From the NCBI GenBank assembly GCA_964563295.1, contig CAZLWX010000067.1, positions 1 through 19,658 on the forward strand: 19,658 nt of DNA, given 5' to 3'. The notes below the pieces were generated by a model. It was not told where the DNA came from. It searched no databases and worked only from the letters and a program-made list of their open reading frames with translations. Made by a program: the position numbers and the translations under genes. The DNA comes from Chryseosolibacter sp964563295. GTDB taxonomy: Bacteria; Bacteroidota; Bacteroidia; Cytophagales; Cyclobacteriaceae. Shown here piece by piece: positions 1 through 8,140 of the stretch (positions are counted from its first letter, which is position 1; every line of letters starts with the position of its first letter).

Positions 1-731
1 CCAATCCCGATCATTTGCGCTTCCACACGCATTCGTCAGGTATTGGCGACCTTCGTTTGATCTCCTACTACAATGGCCTTCGCGATTACCACAATGGATC
101 GCTTACGCTCGGGTTGGGAGTGAAACTTCCCACCGGCAAGAAAGACGTCACGGATTTTTTCCATCGCCCGGAAGGGTTGGAAGAGCGTTACGTTGATCAA
201 TCCATTCAACTTGGCGACGGTGGTCTTGGGCTGATTACTGAACTTGACTTTAACCACAAGATAAAAGGCAAGTTCAATGCATACGGCAACTTCATGTATA
301 TGTTTAATCCGCGAAATACAAACGGAGTTAAAAGAAGTGCTAACCTGACAGATAACATCCCGCTGTCGAACGAGTTTTCAGTCACCGATCAGTATTTAGT
401 CAGGTTCGGTGCGCAGTTTGCAAGCAATGGAATTCAGGCTTCGCTCGGCTACAGAATGGAGTGCATTCCTTCAAAAGACCTGATTGGCGACAGTGATGGA
501 TTCCGGCGCCCGGGATACATCATTTCAGCCGAACCTTCTGTCTTCTACACAAAGAACAAGCATACGCTTGGAGTGAATCTGCCCATTGCCATTGTTCGCA
601 ACAGGACGCGTAGCCAGATTGACATTGCACGTGGCGTGAACCCAAATAACGGCGAACCATATCACGGCGATGCCGCCTTCGCGGACTGGTTGTTCTCGAT
701 GACCTATGCTTATAGGCTTTCCGGCCATTGA
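1..731 (+). CDS. Outer-membrane beta-barrel protein, 3' part
   Basis: The reading frame is open from the left edge (codons from base 3) to TGA at 729-731, so the N-terminus and any signal peptide lie outside the window; about 242 residues are visible. The protein shows alternating polar and hydrophobic strands separated by Gly/Asn/Asp-rich turns, and a GIGDLRL...GLGVKLPTG segment. That pattern is common in outer-membrane barrels of the 'MetA-pathway/transporter' type. The last strand, near MTYAYRLSGH, is aromatic-rich as expected for a barrel end. A role in passage of small hydrophobic or organic compounds is the usual family assumption, but no substrate can be read from the sequence. The gene ends 25 bases before a bidirectional hairpin terminator. 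Confidence is good for a barrel and low for the subfamily. Confidence 0.6.
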   Translation, partial: NPDHLRFHTHSSGIGDLRLISYYNGLRDYHNGSLTLGLGVKLPTGKKDVTDFFHRPEGLEERYVDQSIQLGDGGLGLITELDFNHKIKGKFNAYGNFMYMFNPRNTNGVKRSANLTDNIPLSNEFSVTDQYLVRFGAQFASNGIQASLGYRMECIPSKDLIGDSDGFRRPGYIISAEPSVFYTKNKHTLGVNLPIAIVRNRTRSQIDIARGVNPNNGEPYHGDAAFADWLFSMTYAYRLSGH

Positions 732-748
732 TTCTCTGAGGATCAATC

Positions 749-778
749 AAAAAAAGGAGGGTGTTGCCCTCCTTTTTT
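749..778. terminator. Bidirectional rho-independent terminator
   Basis: GGAGGG (756-761) pairs with CCCTCC (767-772) around the loop TGTTG. The stem is flanked by an A-run (749-755) and a T-run (773-778), so either strand yields a GC hairpin followed by U residues. It lies between the convergent barrel gene and the histidine kinase gene. The kinase stop codon (777-779) overlaps the T-run, so on the minus strand the hairpin begins essentially at the end of the coding sequence. Confidence 0.9.
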
Positions 779-2528
779 AATTTACGGAGTCCACGACTTC
801 CGGGATCCTAAGGCTGACGAGCGTGCCCTTGCCGAGTTCAGATTCAATATTGATTGAGCCGTTCAATTTGTCCATCGTTTCCTTGACAATGTAAAGACCA
901 AGACCCGAACCTGCACCGTCGTCAGTGCCGCGGTAAAACATCTGGAAGACGTTGTTGAGGTGCTCGCGCGCGATCCCTCGCCCATTATCTTCGATCTCCA
1001 GCCTGGCGCATTCATCTTCTACATCAACGTTAACGCGGATCAACGGGTCCCTTCCGTTCCGATAACGAATGCTATTAGAAATGATATTGTTAAGGATCAC
1101 CTTCAGCCTCCATCGATCTGAATAGAATGGCTTGTCTTGTCTCACCGTAACAACTTTTTCAAGGGCTTTATCTGCAGCAGTTGCAAACTTGAGTTGGTTG
1201 AAGGTCTCCTCAATGATGGGCTTAAAGTAAATCTCTTCGCGTTTTACGTCGAGTCGCGCATTTCGGGATTGATCCAGTATTTCGCGTATGAAATGATCCT
1301 GTTGAAGGGCACTCTGATTGATCATGTCCAGGTAGACGTCCTTCATATTGAGGTCCTTGTCTTTCCTGGCGAGATTAATAAGCCCCAGAACCGACGCAAT
1401 GGGCGCGCGTAGATCATGTGAAACGCTGTACACAAAATTGTCGAGTTCGGTGTTTCGCTTGCTCAATTCCTGGTTAGTGCGCTGGAGGTTGGCCTCCGTC
1501 GTCTTGCGGATATCGATCTCCTCATTGAGCGCCCGCGTCCGCTCAAGGACCTTATGCTCGAGGTTCTCATTAAAATGCAACAGCTGGCGTTGGGCCTCCA
1601 TTCTTTCCGTTACTGTCGCCGATAAAACAATTGTTGATATGCTAAGTACAGCAAGGAATATCTGCAATAACAACATCGACCAGCTGGGTTGCGCTAACAC
1701 AAACGGCCCGATGCCCTGGGTAGTGATGTAAGTTGACACCAGTGAAACCATCAATACCACCGCCATGGCGACCAGTAGCTCATAACGAAATGCCATCCAC
1801 AGAAGAAGGGGTAATATGAGGAAAGGCAATGCCCGCACCAGCGTCTGATTTTGATAATCGACCTGGAGCATGCCGAAAAAAATAAGCGCAACGATCAGAA
1901 ACACGCCTAATTCGACTCCTTTCTCACGCGTAAAGCGGAACTCTGAAAAGTAGCGATGAAGCGATAGGATAAAGGGCGCAAATAGCAGAACGCCTACTAC
2001 GTTTCTCACCCCCCATGCCAGGGCGGTGCTCAGGAATCCCGCGGATGCGATAATGTCATGTGTTAAGAGGGTCAACGTCCCCAGCATTGACCCGGCGAAG
2101 CACATAAGCAGTGTGACAAAAAGAAACCGGAACGCGTTGCGTGTATTTCGAAATGGGTAATCGTCACGCACCCATGTTTTCAACAAGAAGTTTCCGGTCA
2201 GAGCCTCGATGGTTGTCGCTGCTGCAATGAGACTTGACATAGAGATCAGAACCTGTGGAGCAACCGTGGCGTTGTGCCAAAAGGCCATCAGGTTAGCGAG
2301 CAGCGAGCCGATCATGATACCTGGCCACGTTCGGCGACCAAGGAGGATCACAAGGGCAAAAGCTACTCCCGAGGGAGGCCAGATCGGCAGTCCCGTGTTG
2401 CTATCAAAAGCCAGAATATAGGCGAGATAAGCGGACCCGTAGAACAGAAACGCAACGGCAATAATCCGAAGGTCCAGCCCGTATCTAAGTGTCAGCTTAT
2501 GGTAGAAACTTGTATTTAAGCCTCTCAT
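777..2528 (-). CDS. MASE1-domain sensor histidine kinase
   Basis: A 583-residue membrane sensor kinase. Residues about 19-300 are a polytopic MASE1-type sensor module with around eight hydrophobic helices and the diagnostic LPIWPPSGVAFAL stretch. A charged helical, coiled-coil-like linker follows (KVLERTRALNEEIDIRKT). The dimerisation/phosphoacceptor H-box is SVSHDLRAP with His371. The ATPase domain has an N-box (NNIISNSIRYRNG), a G1 box DNGRGI starting at Asp514, and a G2 box GSGLGL near 540-545. There is no receiver or output domain, so it should phosphorylate a separate response regulator, and none is encoded in this window. I chose the ATG at 2528. The frame runs 48 residues further upstream to a non-ATG codon, but that segment has no family resemblance and lies in the divergent promoter region. 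The MASE1 ligand is generally unknown. Confidence 0.9.
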   Translation of the reverse strand: MRGLNTSFYHKLTLRYGLDLRIIAVAFLFYGSAYLAYILAFDSNTGLPIWPPSGVAFALVILLGRRTWPGIMIGSLLANLMAFWHNATVAPQVLISMSSLIAAATTIEALTGNFLLKTWVRDDYPFRNTRNAFRFLFVTLLMCFAGSMLGTLTLLTHDIIASAGFLSTALAWGVRNVVGVLLFAPFILSLHRYFSEFRFTREKGVELGVFLIVALIFFGMLQVDYQNQTLVRALPFLILPLLLWMAFRYELLVAMAVVLMVSLVSTYITTQGIGPFVLAQPSWSMLLLQIFLAVLSISTIVLSATVTERMEAQRQLLHFNENLEHKVLERTRALNEEIDIRKTTEANLQRTNQELSKRNTELDNFVYSVSHDLRAPIASVLGLINLARKDKDLNMKDVYLDMINQSALQQDHFIREILDQSRNARLDVKREEIYFKPIIEETFNQLKFATAADKALEKVVTVRQDKPFYSDRWRLKVILNNIISNSIRYRNGRDPLIRVNVDVEDECARLEIEDNGRGIAREHLNNVFQMFYRGTDDGAGSGLGLYIVKETMDKLNGSINIESELGKGTLVSLRIPEVVDSVN

Positions 2529-2712
2529 TCTCAGTCTAATATTGACATTAGCCGGCGTCGATGCCAAGATTCTGCCATTGCTTGTGGATTTTGAAGCTAT
2601 TGTGCAGGAAATGACGGTTAGACTGCCGGCGCTAGTGCCCCCGGCGAACATAAAAAGTCCATTATTTCGCATATCGGGACCGGAAATCTATATTCACAGC
2701 GGATTTGGTATC
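2529..2712. promoter_or_regulatory. Divergent intergenic region, no recognised motif
   Basis: These 184 bases separate the divergent histidine kinase gene (minus) and the arginase-fold gene (plus), so promoters for both should lie here. I looked for TAnnTTTG with an upstream TTG, for strong inverted repeats and for riboswitch-like structure, and found no convincing match. The entry records position only. Confidence 0.4.
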
Positions 2713-3873
2713 ATGGACCTCACTATACTCTTTTCACCGGTTGACGAGCGCATTTATCAGGATATCGATTCACCAACAAGCTTCTTCAAGAGTATCCGCG
2801 TATTCGGTGATAAAATGCCGGAGCATACCGGAGCCCACATCGCCCTAATTGGAGTGGCCGAGGAGCGAGGCACCCTGGCAAATACTGGAACAGCCAACGG
2901 TCCGGATGAGATCCGGAAGAAACTGTATAACCTGCGACGTGGCAACGGGACGTATCGCATCGTAGACCTGGGAAACCTCAAACCGGGCCACGACCTGGAG
3001 GAAACGTATACCAGGATCAGCGAGGTTTGCCGAATGCTGCTGGAAAAAAACGTTCTTCCGATCATTATTGGCGGCTCGCAGGATCTTGACTACGGCCAGT
3101 ACACCGCTTACGAGACCCTCGACAAACTGGTCAGTTTCCTCAACGTAGATGCTGTTCTAGACCTGGAAGACAAGGGCCAATTCGGCGCAAGCCGTCAGCA
3201 CATCAACCGGATCCTGCTGCATGAACCCAACTACCTTTTTGGCTACACTCATCTCGCGTATCAGAGTTATCTGATCGACCCCCTTTCGGTATCGATCCTG
3301 GAAAAATTGTATTTCGAAGCCTTTCGCGTCGGGCAACTGCGCACCAATATGCAGGAGGTAGAGCCCGTCGTGAGAAATGCCGATCTGCTCTCGTTTGATT
3401 TGACTTCTATCCGTTCCTCCGATGCGCCCGGTAATGCCAACGCACAACCTTTTGGGCTCACCGGCGAGGAGGCGTGCCAAATCTGCTGGTACGCCGGACT
3501 TAATGAAAAGCTCAGTTCGATAGGCTTTTACGAATACAACCCCTCCTTTGACGATGTTCATCGCAAGACGGCGTCGGTAATAGCGACCATGATCTGGTAT
3601 TTTGTAGAAGGATATTATGGCAGGAAGAATGAACTCAACTTTCGAAGCAACGATTTCCTGAAGTACACGGTCTCGATGCCTGCCGAACCGGAGACTCTAC
3701 AGTTTTACAAGAGCAAACTCAGTGAGAAGTGGTGGATGGAGGTACCTTATCCAGGGGGCCGGGAAAAATATTCCAGAAACAGCATTGTCCCTTGCAGCTA
3801 CGCCGACTATCAGACTGCGGTTAAAGGGGAGGTTCCCGAGCGTTATATCAGCACGCTCGCCAAACTAATTTAG
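2713..3873 (+). CDS. Arginase/formimidoylglutamase-fold protein, degenerate metal site
   Basis: A 386-residue member of the ureohydrolase (arginase, agmatinase, formimidoylglutamase) superfamily. N-terminal landmarks are GVAEERGTLANTGTANGPDEIRKKLY and then LPIIIGGSQDLDYGQY. Active members bind two Mn ions through GGxH, DxHxD and SxDxDxxDP motifs. Here the GGGH-equivalent is G120-G-S-Q123-D, DAHxD is D146-A-V148-L-D150, and SxDxDxxDP is S227-F-D229-L-T231. Both expected histidines and one aspartate are therefore replaced, so normal ureohydrolase chemistry looks unlikely. I chose the ATG at 2713 because the family similarity begins just after it; the 57 in-frame codons upstream are low-complexity and probably untranslated. 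Automatic pipelines may name it formimidoylglutamase, but no hut genes are nearby. It is convergent with yicC. Confidence 0.8.
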   Translation: MDLTILFSPVDERIYQDIDSPTSFFKSIRVFGDKMPEHTGAHIALIGVAEERGTLANTGTANGPDEIRKKLYNLRRGNGTYRIVDLGNLKPGHDLEETYTRISEVCRMLLEKNVLPIIIGGSQDLDYGQYTAYETLDKLVSFLNVDAVLDLEDKGQFGASRQHINRILLHEPNYLFGYTHLAYQSYLIDPLSVSILEKLYFEAFRVGQLRTNMQEVEPVVRNADLLSFDLTSIRSSDAPGNANAQPFGLTGEEACQICWYAGLNEKLSSIGFYEYNPSFDDVHRKTASVIATMIWYFVEGYYGRKNELNFRSNDFLKYTVSMPAEPETLQFYKSKLSEKWWMEVPYPGGREKYSRNSIVPCSYADYQTAVKGEVPERYISTLAKLI

Positions 3874-3906
3874 AATTAATGCTTAATGGGTTTGCACGCG
3901 CCAGCG

Positions 3907-4785
3907 CTATAGAACATTATTCAGCTGTTCTTTGATCTTCTCCAACTCCTCTTTCATCAACACGACGTGCTTTTGCATTTCAGCGTCGTTCGACTTGGAT
4001 CCAATGGTGTTGATCTCGCGGCCAAGTTCCTGCGAAATGAAGCCGAGTTTCTTTCCGTTTGATTGTGGTTCGCCGAGGGCTTTGACAAAATAGTCAACGT
4101 GTGATTTCAGCCGGACCTTCTCCTCGTTGATATCAAGCTTTTCGATATAAAAAATAATTTCCTGTTCGAGGCGGTTTGTGTCGAATCCTTCATCTCCAAA
4201 AAAAGCATAGACATTGGCATGAAGGCGTTCACGGATCTTCTCTACCCGGCGCGGATCAAGTTCCTTGATCTTTTCCAGGTGCAGTTCGATCGTTTCGCAG
4301 CATTTCTTCATTTGACTTTCGAGGGCCTTACCTTCGTTAATACGGAAATTGTCGCACTGAGTCAGCACGTCCCGGAGAAGTTCCCTCGCGCGCTGCCATG
4401 TCTGATCGTTAACGTCTTCTTTCAACTGCGCCTGTATTACATCCGGGGCGTTAAGGGCCAGACTGAAGAGTTCGTCGTAAGGAGCCATGACCCGGTCGGC
4501 AAGCTTTTTCAACTCGGAATAGTAAGCAACAAAGAGCGTCTCGTTGTATTGTTGCCTCGGCTTGGCTTCGGCTTGCCTGTTAAATTCGATAGACACGGAT
4601 ATTTTTCCCCTTTCTAGTCTTTCGCTGATGAGGTTACGGACTTCCATCTCGCGATCAGAAAACGCTTTAGGCAGCCGGAGGTTAATGTCCAGGAATTTTG
4701 AATTGAGGCTCTTTACTTCGGCATACAGCTGGGTTTGACCGTCATCGTAAGAAGCCTGGCCGAAGCCCGTCATTGATTTGATCAT
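3907..4785 (-). CDS. yicC: YicC/YloC-family endoribonuclease
   Basis: A 292-residue protein of the usual family length, starting MIKSMTGFG, the signature N-terminus of the family. It has an N-terminal YicC-like domain (about residues 1-155) and a C-terminal DUF1732 domain. Conserved segments include RLEQEIIFYIEKLDINEEKV and, further on, KSHVDYF, GKKLGFISQELGREINT and IGSKSNDAEM near the C-terminus. Escherichia coli YicC is an endoribonuclease implicated in small-RNA turnover (family knowledge). The start ATG lies 35 bases downstream of the stop of the Omp85 hybrid on the same strand, so the two are probably co-transcribed with yicC last. In many bacteria yicC precedes gmk (guanylate kinase). 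Here it is instead convergent with the arginase-fold gene and no gmk is present in the window. Confidence 0.93.
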   Translation of the reverse strand: MIKSMTGFGQASYDDGQTQLYAEVKSLNSKFLDINLRLPKAFSDREMEVRNLISERLERGKISVSIEFNRQAEAKPRQQYNETLFVAYYSELKKLADRVMAPYDELFSLALNAPDVIQAQLKEDVNDQTWQRARELLRDVLTQCDNFRINEGKALESQMKKCCETIELHLEKIKELDPRRVEKIRERLHANVYAFFGDEGFDTNRLEQEIIFYIEKLDINEEKVRLKSHVDYFVKALGEPQSNGKKLGFISQELGREINTIGSKSNDAEMQKHVVLMKEELEKIKEQLNNVL

Positions 4786-4820
4786 TCAATAAAGATTTAT
4801 GCTCATGGCATACTGCACAA

Positions 4821-7800
4821 TCAAAAGTCGAAGCCGAGGGTAAGGAAGCCGCGAGGATTGCCAACCCTATAATTCTCAACTGGCCAGGCGAGGTCAAACT
4901 TGAGGTAGTAGCTGAAAACCACAGTGCGCACGCCGAGTCCATAGCTGTACAACCACGGATTGAGATAGTTCTTGATTTGTGCTTCGAACGGACCTCCCTT
5001 GACGACCTTGTAGCTGACACTCGTTCCCGAGGAGGAAAATGGCGATACCCCCGACCAACTTGTCCCGATGTCATAAAATGCAATGAACTGCAGGTTGCGG
5101 AAGAAGTTTGAAGCAACGGGTCCATTCGTTAACGCGCGAACGAGGGGTACCCGGAATTCGGCATTCAAAAGCATCACATTATGACCGAACAATGTCGCAT
5201 AGTCAAAGCCGCGAAGGTTCGTGGCATATTCGACAAATAACAGATCCTGATCTTCGCCGGTCCTCCCAAGAGGATTCTCCTGCCCTTCACCTGTGACGCC
5301 GTCGACGATGGTTCGATTAAAAAGCCAGTTCTCCATTCCGCCAAGCATAAAGTATTTAGGCGAGGAACCGAAAAACATTCCACCGAATCCGCGCACCGCA
5401 AAGACAATCTCCTTATAAATTTTCTGATAGTGACGGATATCCGCGGAGATACGGCTAAAGCCCAGGTCCTTGTTGTTTATCCCGCTGTGGTGCATAAAGC
5501 TCACCTTGCCACGCGTACCTTCCATAAGGTTCATACCCGTGGCTACCGAGTTATCATAAATGATTTCGGACTTGATCCCGGTGTAGTAATTATAATGGAT
5601 CGTAGCCGATGGTATCCGGCTCCTATACGGTAACTCACCCAGGTCTACAGAACTGGTGACCGTCATAAAAGGCTTCAGTGTCAGTCTCATCCGATCGGTG
5701 AACGGCACGGATGCGCCGACCTCGACGCGATGAAGGGTGTACTTGACCAACTTGTCGAACGCCTCCCACCGGATCGCCTTTCTGTCAAAGCGCGCGCTGA
5801 AATCGATGAATTGAGGAAGGTATTCGAACTCACCAAAAACATCGCCCTGGTTCAGGTTCTGCACGGATGCCATTATCCCGCCATGGAACCGGTAGTTTTC
5901 CAGCATATCATTCATCTGCGTTTCCAGGAACCCGCCCAGTCCGCGCATGGGATCAATTACGAGAGACGCCACAAGGTTATCGGCGCTGAATTTTTCCTCA
6001 TAGGGAAAAGGGCCCGTGATGCGGCTCCTTTCCCGGGCTTTCATATACCGGGTCAGGAACGATTCCGCAGGTGGATTCTGAGTCTCCGGCTCATCTTCAA
6101 ACTTGTAGTCATTCGTGCGGACCACCTCTCGTTCGGGAGCATCGATCTGGTAATCATCCGTGTTGACCGTATCATTCGCTCTCCTGGTTGTATCGGCCGG
6201 TTGTTGAACGAGCGAGTCGGGCACCACAACGGTGTCACTCACGGTTTGGGTTTCCCTCAGCCGCTGATTGAGCAGATCTTTGATGCTCATATTCCGGCTT
6301 TCCTCCTGCTTTCTCCTTTCGCGAACCACCCTGGCCTGCTGAAGCTCTTTTCTCCGTGTTGCTGGCGTGAATATCTGCCGGTCGAGATTGAAATGATCGT
6401 CGACGAAAATGCTTTGCTTCATTTTGCGGCTGGCAACAAAGGCAAGCTTGTTCTGCGCAAAGTTCAGGTCGTATTCCTTGATGCTCGACGCATAGTTGGT
6501 CACCTGCGTGTAAATGCCGGTAGGCCGGTTGTATCGAAACAGGTTTACAATCCCCCGTTGATCGCTGAGGTAATAGAAATTATTGTCATCCATTGCCAGC
6601 GGCGCGAAATCCTTGCTCAGCGTATTCGTGATCCGCTTCAATACGATGCGGGTAGTGTCGAGGTCGTAAACAAATAGGTTGTAGTTATTAGGAAGCTCAT
6701 TGTACTGGTGCTGGGTGTTGAGTTTGAGTGTATCAGACACCCTGTTTGAGCTGAACACGATCCGGTTCGAGCCTGGAATAAAGCTTGGATCGAGGTCGTC
6801 GTAAAGGTCATTGGTCAGCCTCCTTACCCTGTCACGGCGAGAACTGACCAGGAATAGGTCGTTTCTGCCTTCAAAGTCGGCGCTGAGGATGGCCAACCTG
6901 CCATTGCCTGAAAAATTGATACTTCTGACGTTACTGAAGCGGTCGAGTTCACGGGGCAGTTTGGTTCGCGTGCTCAGGTCATAAAGCCAGAAAACATACT
7001 GTCCGTTTTTCAATCCAATAACGCCAAGCGTGTTCACGTCAGCCCAGCTGATTAACGGCGACCGATAGTCAACCCGCTGGTTGATGACTTTGCTTCCGCC
7101 GGAAATGATTGTGCGTTCGCGCCCGTTCTCCAATGACCTCACGCGAACGATGTAACGTCCCCGATCGTTCTCGGCATACGCCAGGTAACGGCCGTCAGGG
7201 CTGATCTTCACCGTAGTGAAAACCGTGGTTCGATTGTGATTGTTGGATAGAAGAAGGGAATCCTGCGGGATGACATACGACTGGCTCACCTTGGCCTCCA
7301 TATCTCCATAGTACTTCTTCCACTCGTTCATCAATTGCCTGAATGGAACGCCGAGTGTGATCAACACACTTTTTTCCTCGTTGCGGGTAATGCGTGTGTA
7401 GTTGAGAATATTTCCAACACTGCTCTTACCATACTTCTCGGCGATGAAGTTCCAGACTGATTGACCCGCGAGCGCTGCATCTTTGCCGGCAAGCCGCGTA
7501 ATCTTTTTCGATTTCCTCGTCCGCATCAGCTGACGAATATAGTCGTCCATCTCGGCGCTCCAGCCTTTGGCCACGTACAGGGAGGCCCCATCGACGAACC
7601 ATTCAGGCAGGTTCATTAATATGGAACTTTGAAATATGTCCTTCAGGCTGCCACCGAACATCATTTCATTCACCATCAACTCCGAGATCTTGAACAACAA
7701 TTCCTCCTTAAATGCCTCGGCTGTTCCCTGGTTGGCGACTTCGACGTACGGTTTTATGAACTCGGTCTCGCCGTTCACGGTGAACAGCGTGCGATTCAGC

Positions 7801-8114
7801 CCCACGTTGCTCTGACGCAGATCCGATAGCGAGTTGTACAGGAAGACCTTGGTTTTGAAATAAGGCGGGTAGCCGATCAGGTCCGTAATGCGGTCGAATT
7901 CGGCTTCGAGGAATTCAAGAGCGTTTTGCGCCACCGCCTTTCTGGCATCGTAATAATAGACGTCGAAATTGTCCCCGCTGAGATACTGCCAGTTAAATTG
8001 CCTGTACTGGATGCGATTCTTGCCGAAAGCTTCCTGGGTATATTGAGCCCTGGCACCACCCGTAGCAACGATCAGCACAACCACCGCGGCAATTATTCCT
8101 CTTCTCAAAACCAT
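4821..8114 (-). CDS. TolB-like propeller / Omp85-type barrel hybrid protein
   Basis: An unusually built 1097-residue envelope protein. It starts with a signal peptide (MVLRRGIIAAVVVLIVATGG, cleavage after ARA, about residue 23). Residues about 40-270 resemble the peptidase-MA/M1-like fold: DNFDVYYYDAR, then LPEWFVDGASLYVAKGW (169 onward). The helix where HExxH would be expected reads FKISELMVNEMM (141-152), so the zinc motif is absent. Residues about 290-600 form a WD40/PD40 propeller with repeats such as ISPDGRYLAYAENDRGRY and DPSFIPGSNRIVFSSNR. A charged, Gln/Asp/Thr-rich linker follows (about 610-720). The C-terminus is an Omp85-type barrel carrying the L6-loop motif LRGF (R968) and ending in GFDF with a terminal Phe. 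Family members occur across Bacteroidota. An outer-membrane assembly or translocation role is inference. The ATG at 8114 gives the proper signal peptide; a TTG 30 bases upstream is less likely. Confidence 0.82.
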   Translation of the reverse strand: MVLRRGIIAAVVVLIVATGGARAQYTQEAFGKNRIQYRQFNWQYLSGDNFDVYYYDARKAVAQNALEFLEAEFDRITDLIGYPPYFKTKVFLYNSLSDLRQSNVGLNRTLFTVNGETEFIKPYVEVANQGTAEAFKEELLFKISELMVNEMMFGGSLKDIFQSSILMNLPEWFVDGASLYVAKGWSAEMDDYIRQLMRTRKSKKITRLAGKDAALAGQSVWNFIAEKYGKSSVGNILNYTRITRNEEKSVLITLGVPFRQLMNEWKKYYGDMEAKVSQSYVIPQDSLLLSNNHNRTTVFTTVKISPDGRYLAYAENDRGRYIVRVRSLENGRERTIISGGSKVINQRVDYRSPLISWADVNTLGVIGLKNGQYVFWLYDLSTRTKLPRELDRFSNVRSINFSGNGRLAILSADFEGRNDLFLVSSRRDRVRRLTNDLYDDLDPSFIPGSNRIVFSSNRVSDTLKLNTQHQYNELPNNYNLFVYDLDTTRIVLKRITNTLSKDFAPLAMDDNNFYYLSDQRGIVNLFRYNRPTGIYTQVTNYASSIKEYDLNFAQNKLAFVASRKMKQSIFVDDHFNLDRQIFTPATRRKELQQARVVRERRKQEESRNMSIKDLLNQRLRETQTVSDTVVVPDSLVQQPADTTRRANDTVNTDDYQIDAPEREVVRTNDYKFEDEPETQNPPAESFLTRYMKARERSRITGPFPYEEKFSADNLVASLVIDPMRGLGGFLETQMNDMLENYRFHGGIMASVQNLNQGDVFGEFEYLPQFIDFSARFDRKAIRWEAFDKLVKYTLHRVEVGASVPFTDRMRLTLKPFMTVTSSVDLGELPYRSRIPSATIHYNYYTGIKSEIIYDNSVATGMNLMEGTRGKVSFMHHSGINNKDLGFSRISADIRHYQKIYKEIVFAVRGFGGMFFGSSPKYFMLGGMENWLFNRTIVDGVTGEGQENPLGRTGEDQDLLFVEYATNLRGFDYATLFGHNVMLLNAEFRVPLVRALTNGPVASNFFRNLQFIAFYDIGTSWSGVSPFSSSGTSVSYKVVKGGPFEAQIKNYLNPWLYSYGLGVRTVVFSYYLKFDLAWPVENYRVGNPRGFLTLGFDF

Positions 8115-8140
8115 ATGCTTTATTGGGGAATTCAATATAA

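Noticed and set aside
2529..2672. A 48-residue N-terminal extension of the histidine kinase
   Set aside because: It begins at a non-ATG codon, has no similarity to MASE1 proteins, and would occupy the divergent promoter region.
3874..3906. Possible terminator between the arginase-fold gene and yicC
   Set aside because: The only hairpin (ATTAA/TTAAT at 3875-3887) is short and AT-only with no following T-run, so I do not call it.
5730..6677. A 315-codon open frame on the plus strand inside the Omp85 hybrid gene
   Set aside because: It is antisense to a gene with clear domain structure on the minus strand, shows no recognisable motif, and is explained by codon bias of the real gene.
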